Below, in pieces: positions 1-10,500 of a stretch of DNA of 48,507 bases; positions within the stretch are counted from its first letter, which is position 1; each line of letters begins with the position of its first letter. The notes below the pieces were generated by a model. That model was not told where the DNA came from. It ran no database searches and worked only from the letters and a program-made list of their open reading frames with translations. Origin of the DNA: Branchiostoma floridae (Eukaryota; Chordata; Leptocardii; Amphioxiformes; Branchiostomatidae). The DNA is taken from contig NC_049991.1 of the NCBI RefSeq assembly GCF_000003815.2, positions 21,148,148 through 21,196,654 of the forward strand. The letters are read 5' to 3'. The position numbers were made by a program, and so were the translations under genes.

Positions 1-2
1 AG

Positions 3-3000
3 AAGATGCGGATGTGGTGTCGGGACACCCAACATCAGCTGCTGAGGGAAAGGCACAGGTTAGCAATGTTCTGTAAAATTATGTTAGAACATCAGTAAAA
101 TTCAGAAAATATGCTTCTTGTCCGATTAAATCTGGCTGTTGTGTGTGGAGTCCTGACCAGTTTTTTTATAAGGAAAATGTCTTGAATCATGCTGTCCATT
201 GTTGTACATGTAGATGTGCAGGAAGGCAATTACAGCCTTGGCGTCTGAAACGGGTCGGGCTCATCAGACGCCTCAACATGTGCAAAAGATCTCTGAGTTA
301 TCATCGCTTGTCATTAAGTCCTGTCCGGGCATCCCACAGGAGGATAAGGTAAAAGTCAACGATGGGCCAAACTGTTTGACTAATCATCTACAACTGCGAA
401 ATGGCTTCACATATCTTACAACTGTGCAGAAGACAATAATCTTTCTCTGAGTCTGGCTTGTCTATATTTTGCCTATCTTGTTATGCATTGGTATGATTCT
501 CTGACTTTATTGTACTACACTAATTGAGCATCATGTTACAATGTTAACATCTGCAGCATGAAAGGGTCGATACAATCATGTAAATGGTTGATAACCACTT
601 TCGGATGCTTGAATGTTCTGAATTTCATGTTTCGTGTTTCATGTTCTTTCAAAGTCTCTTTTTGATAATATGATTGTAATCAATTTATTTTTATCACAAA
701 TGCATTTGATTCGGGTTTTCATTGATAGAATCTACCAAATATGTTTGCATAATATTCTTCTAGATGCTTGTCGAGCAACAAAAGTGTTGCTTTCAAATCT
801 TAAATAACAAAAAAAAAAAACCTTTAAGTAGTATCTAACAATTACCACGCATGTATTCTTACCTATAGGCCATGGCCGTGGGTGTTTTGCTGTCCATCAC
901 CAGCAAACTGGACAAACTGGACATGTCTGACCCGGCCACTGTCCAGTCTGTGGGAGGACGTGAGTACAACGTTATGTACATCAGTCCCAAAATATCTCTT
1001 CATCCATATCAAGAATATATTGCCAAACAAAATGTTTGACGATGTTTTCTGGCATATAACAAACATTGACACGTAAAAAAGTTTAGTGATATGAAATCAA
1101 ATTAAACAAAACTTTAAACCATAATGGAAAACAAAAAAAAACATTAATATTGAAAGTGTTACTGTAAGAATTCATGAAGATCATATTTTGCTTATCAGTG
1201 TCCGTTCTCTGTGTTCATTACATTTGCTTTTGTTCTACTGCAGTTCTGGTAGAGTCCGCTGGTTCTCGGTGTTCATTGCTTTGATAATATTTGCTTAATA
1301 TGTTCTACTGCAGTTCTGGTAGAGTCCGCTGGTTCTCTGTGTTCATTGTTTTTTTACCATTTGCTTCTGTTCCACCGCAGCTCTGGTAGAGTCCGTTGGT
1401 TTTCTGCTTGAGGAACCAGAGAGAGATGCACCAGAGGATGATGGGAATCTTTCATCTGACCTAGAGGAAGACCAGAGCCTCTCTCCACAGGAGCGCCTTG
1501 AAAAGGCGGAAGAAAAAGAGCAGGAGAAACAAACCAAGGTAAGAAAATTCATTACTATGATAACACTCATTTGATCTATGCCAATGCCTTTGTTTTACGT
1601 TCTATCTCTGGATCATGACTTAAATCACATTTTGTAAGCCGTTCGTCTTTGTTTGATTTTGCCGCAATGAATAATAAACAAAAAAATCAAGTCACATGAA
1701 AATGTACACTAAAGATGGTTATTACCTTGAAGACACATGTAGCCCAACAGAGACTTAAATGATTTTAGACGAGATGATCACCACGGGTGCATACCCCAAC
1801 TGTACTTTACTTGGACGTACCTTGTTTTAAAAAAAAATGTTTAAATTCCTAAACAATTTTCGCTGCTTTTGTATCTTTTCAAGCGACTATTCTCTACAGA
1901 TGAAAACGTGTCATTGGCTTTGGCGTCTAGTACACACTGTGTGTACATTGTCTTGTGTTGATCGATGAAAGACCCAGATCATCTTTGTGAGAGTAACTCT
2001 GTTATCATAGTGTCCTAACGGTTCCTTGCAGAGACGAAGACTTGTCCAGGAAAGCCGCCAGGCCCTGGATGGTCTGTTCGACGCCATCATTGGCGCCATG
2101 AGTCCCGGAGCCCCGGCAGTCACCATCGAGAGGGGAGGGGTTACTCTCCGTGCCCAGAGGGTCTGGGGCGACCAGTTCGGAGGCCAGGTGGTGCAGACCG
2201 GGAAGGGGAGCTTCCATGTTCCGTCTAGAGCAGCACTCTTTGGCGACTATACACCGCACAGCGTCGCTATTAAGGTACGTAACACGTCTTGGTTACCAAA
2301 ATAATGTAAAATTCTGATCGTTGTTTCAAATTGCTTTTGTCAAATATCAATTTGTCACTAGATTTGTGATTTACAGTAACTATAATTGTCAATGTGGACA
2401 GTTATTTTATATATAACTGACAGTAGCAGTCTCGGAGAATAGGTTAAAATGACTAATGAGTAATGCTGGGCACGTTTGAAAAAGTAAATAAGCAGCATTT
2501 AAATATTTATCTTTCAGCTGACGCAGTTTCAACAGAACCCCTTCACCTGGGGGCGTGGGGAGTACCAGACACGTTCGTCTGTCATGGAACTGTCACTCCT
2601 GCAGAACGACATCCCCGTGGCCTTCAACAACCTGACTGAAGATTTTGCCATCACCATTCCGGGCGGCCCCGGAAACAAACCAGCGACAACAATCGTCACC
2701 TTCCCTGCCCCAGGAAACCAAAGTTCAAGGTACCATTTGCTGAACCTCACCAACACCGCAGAAGGATTCCTGGTCACAATCACCCCGCTGAACACAAGCG
2801 TGGTGTACGGCGTGTGGGGCAGGTACGGCGGCCGCCCTGATGATCAAAACTACAACATGTCCATGAAGACGTACGTCCTACCCGAGCAGTGTGCCTTGAT
2901 GAAAACTCTGAGTGGCGATGATGACGCAGAGAAGACAGAGGCGACAATGTTCATCCCGGGAGAGGATCATCCTGCGGATTACTACATCAATGTCCATGTG

Positions 3001-4574
3001 CTTGGTGAGTATTTTTCATGTTTTTTTTAGTACTAAAAACAACAAGGATGTGTGCCTGATAAAGTGGCGTTGTCCTGGCCATAATACTGAACTTGTAGTA
3101 TTTGGTGATATCATCTCGAGTGAGAATCATTCTGTATGTAGAGTTTATTACATTACGGTCAATAAACTGTTATTTTATGTCGTTTAATGCCACTGAAATG
3201 CTTGACGGAACTACAATGTGTGTGCCAATGAAGTGATTGATCTGTCAACAATGATATCACGAAACTACATGTGGTGATATTTGTTTTATATGATGGTATC
3301 TCTCCACATCAATGTGATATTTGATTTAAAAATTCATTCAAAGAAACTGCCACGGTCTCCTCTTTATGACAAACTTGCAATTTGGTGTTTTTTTAGAGTC
3401 TCCCTTTTAAGTAAAATACATCATGCTGTTATGACATTGACAACGGTATATATATATTGGAGATATCCGAGTAGCTGTACCCTTCTCAGGTCTGTTATAA
3501 ACTTTCCTTTTTCAGGACAAGTGACCGAGTGTGACATTGAGGAAGGAGCTGACGAGAAGGAGTCACACACTAACGACGTCTACGCCTACCGGATCCAGTG
3601 GGCCCGTCTGAGCTGCGTCTACTGGAGCGAGACCCAGGAAGACTGGAGGACGGACGGATGCACGGTGTGTACAGATCTTTAGGAGAATTGTTTAATTTAC
3701 TTTAGTATTCACAATCATTAGAACAAATGTGTGTTATGCCATCTACATAATAGAACATATGGATGTTTACCCTAAAAATGCGAAATTCAATAAAGAAAAC
3801 GGGTCACCTTTGTCATACATGTATATGTTGTTAGTTAAAATCTGTATTATATGTAAACATGACATGTGAATTTGTCTTTTTCATCATCGAACTCGATACA
3901 GTATTTGACAATGTGTTATTTGACTTTAGGATATGCCAACAACAGCAAAGCTGGCAGCTGGCTCGTGGCCATAGACGACTATGTCCACTATTTCTGCGCC
4001 TATTCTGATAATGATCGGATAGTTAAAATCTTAGAATAGATGGACCAATTTATTCTACTTTTTTCAGGCCACTCTGATGTTAGACCAAGGGAATACATGT
4101 TTGACAATGGGGACTGTCATTCCAGTCCATGGCCTACACATTTTCAACCAATTACATCTAAACCAGAGAACATTTTTGATAACAATGTTTATATGAATAA
4201 CACGTTACTTTAAAATTTCGATAATGATATAAAATTTAATGCTAATTGATTATAGCGGCATTAACTAGATTGCTGAGTGTTTTTTTAATCAATAATTAGT
4301 GTTTGTACCACAAAATGAGATCATAACAACTTGACTCTGCTTTCCACAGATAAACAAGCAGTCCACCATTGCCAGCACCATCTGTCACTGCAACCATCTG
4401 ACGGCCTTCGGAACTGACTTCGTCACACCGCCGAACAGACTCGACTTCAGGGCGTTGAATTACAGCGGTTTAAGGGACAACGTTGCCATAGTTTCAACGA
4501 TCATTGTGGCACTCTGTCTGTACTCGTTCACATTAGCCCTGATAAAGATTGCTGAGCGTGTAGGGAAAAGGAAG
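3..4574 (+). CDS. Polycystin exons 1-8: GAIN domain, GPS cleavage site, first TM
   Basis: Residues about 1-512 of the visible protein. Exon 1 must be read in frame 3 to join exon 2 in phase, although another frame is also open. Residues 62-144 end in an acidic, Glu/Lys-rich stretch (exon 1381-1538). Residues 145-430 resemble the GAIN fold of polycystin-1 and REJ proteins. The GPS motif is split between two exons: the first half, CVYWSETQEDW...GC, ends exon 3516-3664, and the second half, CHCNHLTAF, opens exon 4350-4574. The HL/T autoproteolysis tripeptide is intact, so the protein is expected to self-cleave into N- and C-terminal fragments. A hydrophobic span (VAIVSTIIVALCLYSFTLAL) follows directly as TM1. 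Confidence 0.88.
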
Positions 4575-7500
4575 GTTAGTAGACATCATCAATTATCCAG
4601 ATCTTTATACTCTGTTGACTTCTATTTCTCTTCCATTTTCTCCAGTATTGATGTTTATTCAATATAATTTGGCAGTTTCAGACATGCTAGTATCACAAAG
4701 GGCCAGCTCTGCTGATAAGGGCAATGTGTCATTAACAAGGAAGGTTTTTATAAGTCAATGTTGTCAGTATGCATATTTCTATAATATCTTAAGCTTCAGT
4801 AAGACTATGATATAGTATCAGCTGTGAGAGGTCGAGGTAAGTATGTACATCCATGTTCTATATCTTCACACTTTGTTACAGTTACATCACGCTGTAAGGT
4901 TGGACGACCTTCAGAACGGCTACCGGTACCGCCTGATCATCTGGACAGGTGCAGCTAGGCATGCTGGGACAGAGTCCACCGTTGCCTTCAAGCTCTTCGG
5001 CGATGCAGCAAACTCCGATGTGAGAGTGGTCAACATCGCAGAGAAGGTTAGGACACCACATTTGGCACTGACTACTCCTATAACCATCTCATCATCCAAG
5101 TTTCCCCTGAAGATCCATTGTGGAATCTCGTTGCTGTTTTATCCAGAAAAGACTTCTTGTAGTACATTCATTNNNNNNNNNNNNNNNNNNNNNNNNNNNN
5201 NNNNNNNNNNNNNNNNNNNNNNNNNNNNNNNNNNNNNNNNNNNNNNNNNNNNNNNNNNNNNNNNNNNNNNNNGACCCTGATCTTCAGGTGGAATTTTTGT
5301 TCCTATTTTAGGTTTTTGCCCAAGATAGCCAGGTGACTCTGATCTTCAGTACAGCAGAACAGCTGGGTAACGTGGAGCAGCTGCAGCTCATGCACGACAA
5401 CAATAGGGAGGGGAGCCGTGCATCGTGGCACGTGGACAGAGCAGCAGTGGAGGATCTCGCCACCGGAAAACTGTGAGTTCAGTAAAACATTCCTTAGCTC
5501 TGTAGATAAGGTGTCTTTCTGTTTTTTAAATCTCGAAACCTTATAGCTAACAAAGTGAAAATTCGTTCCCTTTGGTTGGAACTGCAGGTCCTATTTCTTC
5601 TGCGGCGAGTGGCTAGCAGCCGACCGCGGGGACGGGCAGGTGGTGAAGACCTTTCCTGTTGCCTCTGAGCAGGACCTGCAATCCATCGGGTTCCTGTTCC
5701 CGGCAAGTCTGCGGAGCAATCTGGCAGAGGAACACCTCTTCCTGTCCGTCGCTATCATGCCTGAAGGTAACATTTCGCTTACTGCACTTTAATCATAGGG
5801 ATTACCTTATTTAACATGCATGAGTATCTCTTGCGGCCAATATGGTATCAAGTATGTTGCTTTGTTTTCATGCTTTATTATGAAACCGGCTTGTTCTGAT
5901 GAAAGATGTCCCTGCTGTGTTTATTTTACAGATAGCACGTTCACCCGCAGCCAGAGGCTCGGCTGCTGCCTGAGTCTCCTCTTCATGTCCATGGTGTACA
6001 GCGCCATGTGGCTAAGGGACGAAATAAAAACCCAGGTTGTGCAGGCCGTCAACCTGGGGCCATTCTCCTTCACCCTGAATGGAGTCTACACGGGAATCAT
6101 GGCCAGCCTTACCTGCCTTCCCGTTATCGGGGCCATAGTCCTGCTGTTCCAGTACAGCCGACCTAGCAACAAGGGCGACCGCCGGGTCAGAGACGTGGAG
6201 ACGGGTGACTCAGCTGAGGCACCCACGCAGCAAGAACCAGCCAAGGGCCTGCCACACTGGTGCAAGTACGTGGCCTGGGTGCTGGTGGTGCTGTCTGCCT
6301 TGGGGTCAGCTGTCTTCACCGTGCTGTACAGTTTGTACTGGGGCAAGGAGAAGTCCGAGAGGTGGCTGTCTGGGTACTTCCTGGCTTTTTGGGCGGACTT
6401 CTTCGTCATGCAACCAGGAAAGGTAAGGACGTGCTCTCTGTTGATTTCTCTTGTAACATTGACTCTCATAATTCCACCGGGTGACATAATAGCTACACCT
6501 AAACAAAATAGTATAGAGGTCGTCCCAATATTGTCTTGAGTACCTACTGTATGTAATACAATTGAGATATTTAGCTGTTAAAGGCAATCTTAAGTCCTCT
6601 TAAACACCGCTTTTTTAGGTGGCGGTATAATGGCACCTGGTGGAATCATGAGAATATATGTTGATGTTACATGTAGTTGAATGTATAAGGTATATGGCCA
6701 CCAAGACAATTTCTTGCTAGTTTAATAACGCCTGACTTACTCAGAGCGCGTCGTTTACAAGCCACATCCTGTCAGAAACTCTACCAACTAATGTTTTTAT
6801 CTTACAGATATTGCTACTCACCATCGTGACCTGCTTTGTTGGCAAGACGCAAGCCGTCAAGAAGATTTTTAAAAAGAAGCGGGGCCCCGCTCTAATTAAA
6901 TCCAGCATGGTGTCTTCACAAAGGGAGGCAGGTTTCAACTGTAAGTTTCATCTCATCAGTTTGTAGAAAAGAACAATTACCACGGAGAAGTATATAAAAC
7001 TGTGCGCATGTTACCACGTGTTTGACGAAACAAATTTTGTGTAGTTTAACTGTGCTCCCAGTCATACCCTGTATTCTGAATTGATCTTATTTCTTATTGC
7101 TTCAGTCTTTTGCCCAGGTTGTGAGCTTTATATCTTCTAACAAATATATACTACCAAACCGACCTATTGATAATTTTATGCTTTCTAAAGGCGATGTATT
7201 TCGCATGAGGAGGAAGATGGAGCGACTTTCAATGAGGTCCCTTGCCAACATCAAACAAGCGAGAATGAGGCAGCGCAGGGACAGGAGATTTGGGGAAACC
7301 GTGTGGGACATCGCGTGGTTCTGCTGTTTCCTCCTGCTCGTGCTCAGCATCGTCAACGAGTACCACAACACCACAGAGGGTTTCTATCAGACACTGAGCA
7401 CAACCAACACCTTCCTGCAGTCTGTGGACGACGTGAGTTCCTTACACCAGGTCCTTGTGTTGATATAGATCTTTAGGTCTCTGCATAGGTGCAGAATCTC

Positions 7501-10500
7501 ACTATACATAGTAGTAGTAGTGTATCAAGTATTTGGTTATACTGCTGTGTGGGTTCCTGACACAGGGGTGGGCAGCAGCAGTAGTAGTAGTATCCGGTAT
7601 TTTATTATTTTGCTGCTGAAGTCCCTACATGTCTTTCCTGACATACTACAGATTTCCTGGGTATTCTCCGCCTTCTGCTGCCCGGCAACTACAGGAGACA
7701 AACTTTAGGAAACCTTTGAAGGCAGTGGAAAGCCATTAATGTTGACACAGACAAAATAGATAGTTATCATAACATGAATTCAGTGGGTGCCATTCACAAG
7801 GCTTTGTTTCTCCACAGGTAAATGATCATCTCACCTTCTGGTCTTGGCTGAACACCACCGCTCTGCAGAGCTTCTACCCGGAGACTTCCTACAATGACGA
7901 CAAGCCCCGCTGGTTTGAGAGGGGCTTCACAGCAGACATGCAGACAGTCTTGGTCTACCCACCTAGCTTGATCCAAGGCCGAGTAAAGCAAGGTGGGTGG
8001 AACCACTTTATGAAACACTTTCTGTGGGCTTGCATGACATGCCTCAATGTATTCCACAATCATGCAGTCTTTCCACAGGAAATGCTTGTTTTATTTTGAA
8101 AAGCTAAAAATTCAACGTATCATTATTTCAAACTATTCGGAAAGAATCAATCTATGTTTACATAGTTCGCAAAAAAAAGATAAATGTAATACCAAAATAG
8201 CAAAATAACCAATGAGGTAATAGCACCAGTAACATCCTCGAAATAGCAATGTAACTAAGTGACTGACTGATTTTTCATGTTTTCTTCTCCTGTCTTCCTA
8301 GAACTGTGCGCGGTGCCTGTGACAATGCAGCACTCGTTGGGCGAATGTTCACCAGGGTATGGTGAACATGCCAAGGAGACTGGAGCGTTTCAAGAGGGAT
8401 GGAAAGGGGTCAGGAACACGTCAGCGATGGAATCAGCAGCCCCTGGATGGATCCACCTCCCCAGCGGCTACCCCAGCCTCCCCATCTACGGTGTGACGAC
8501 GCACTACTGGGGAGACGGCTTCGGTCTGCACCTGGGAAAATCAGCAGACGAGATGCGCAGCATCCTAGCAGACCTGAAGGCCAACCGTTGGATCGACAAG
8601 CGCACGAGGGTCATCTTCTTGGAAGCGATGGTCTACAATGGAAACGTGGATCTGTTTACATCGCTGACGGTGGTGTTCGAATTCTCCGAGACGGCCGGAG
8701 TTTTCTCCCGTCACCACGTGCAGACCTTCCGACTCCATCAACGGCCGGGTACAATCGGATACATCTACGTCCTGATGGAAATCATTTACGTCATCATTCT
8801 CCTCTACACGCTGTGGAGAGAGGCAACAAAGGCACGCGCAGCCGGCTTGGCCTACCTGAAGGGGGCATGGAATATTGTCGAAATCTTCAACTTCTTCTTG
8901 GCATTCACTGTCATTGCCTTATATGGCTTTAAGATATCCTACAGCTCCAGGGCTCTGGCGGCGATCAAGGAAGGGAAAGGTTTGTTGCACGTTTCTGCAA
9001 AAACATTACAACAATTACATGAAAGTTTCAACTCTACATTGCTCCATGTTGGCAAATGTGAAAAGTGTTCTTGTAGCCATCCTTAAGTTTCCAGAGACTC
9101 TGGGTCACACTGATTGAATTGCAAGGTAATTGTTGGAATTAACACTCCTTAACGATATGCATACTGTTCTTTTTAAGATCAAGTCCGCCATTTCCGATCA
9201 GCGGTGAACATGAGCCAGGTTTACGGCTGGTTCCTGGCCTTCCTGACGTTTGTCAACATGATGAAGCTCCTCCGGCTGTTGCGGTTCAACCCGTTCCTCG
9301 CCAAGCTGACGTCTGTGTTCCGAGGGATGGCGGGGGAGTTCTCTTCCTTCTCTGTCTACTTGTTCCTCTGCATGTCAGCTTTCTGCTTCTTTGGATATCT
9401 CAAGTTTGGCCTTATTGTGACAGAGTACAGGTAAGAAAACATATTCTTGTATCTTGTGGCTAAAAAAAAGGATGATTTCTCATTTTTAACAGAATCACGC
9501 AGGTTGCGAGTGCTTGGAATTAAAACATTAACCCTCATCCGACCGTTACATTTTTACGACGAATCTGACCGTATGGGGTCATTTTTGACCCCATTTTGTT
9601 TTGCTTATAAACATATTTCTGCTGCTTCATTTTGTCATTACTATGTATTTACTGTTTCACCAATCTATGAAAAATATTTTGACAAGTTTTGGTGTCAGTT
9701 TTTATTACTCATTATCATAATTTATGCAGAAAATAGGGAGAAACCACTTTTTGCTGTAAAAATCTATCATACTCCACTTACTTTAACAATGTTGTTGTCT
9801 TATCAATTTCTAAACAATAATGTTGATGCTACAATAATATCAATAGCTTTAATAATCATGTTCTTTGACAAGAAAAGATAGAATATTTATGAAAATTAAC
9901 GAATTTATTACTTAATTATGCACCGTAGTCTGCCACCTAATTACATACAGACAGTTACTCTTGTCTATTTATAATATAAGATCTTTCTTGTAGGTTCCTT
10001 CTGCACATTCTGTCCATATATTATTTCTTCATTAATTAGAAACATTTTCAATTTCATTAGCATAGGTAATTAGTGCTTATTATCATAATTTATGCAGAAT
10101 GTCGAAAAACTGTGTTTTACACTAAAATACTATATTTATTTTAAAATATTCGGTGTTTTTCTTATCTAAGCAGCTATAACTTGTTGCTGTAATAGCAGTG
10201 ATGAGGAATGCCTGTTACTTTATTGAAATATCTTTATATTAACTTAGGAAATGATTCATAATTGGCTGGGGTCATTTTTGACCCCAACGAACCAGACACA
10301 AACTTTAAAGTATAGCTTATACAACAATGGGCAAAACTCTGTGAAAAATTGGTAGATGTTGTAAGACATGTATACAAACAAATTCATGGAAGGAATTTTT
10401 TCTCCGATGAAAAATGTTGATATGGCAGATACAAATATACGTCTGGGGTCAAAAATGACCCCATACGGTCGGATGAGGGTTAAGACAAGCCATCTCATCA

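Noticed and set aside
2005-2259. Minus-strand ORF of 84 codons
   Set aside because: Antisense shadow of polycystin exon 5.
9447-9881. Plus-strand ORF of 144 codons after polycystin exon 17
   Set aside because: It is intron plus the AT-rich end of the piggyBac-like element; it shows no transposase motif.
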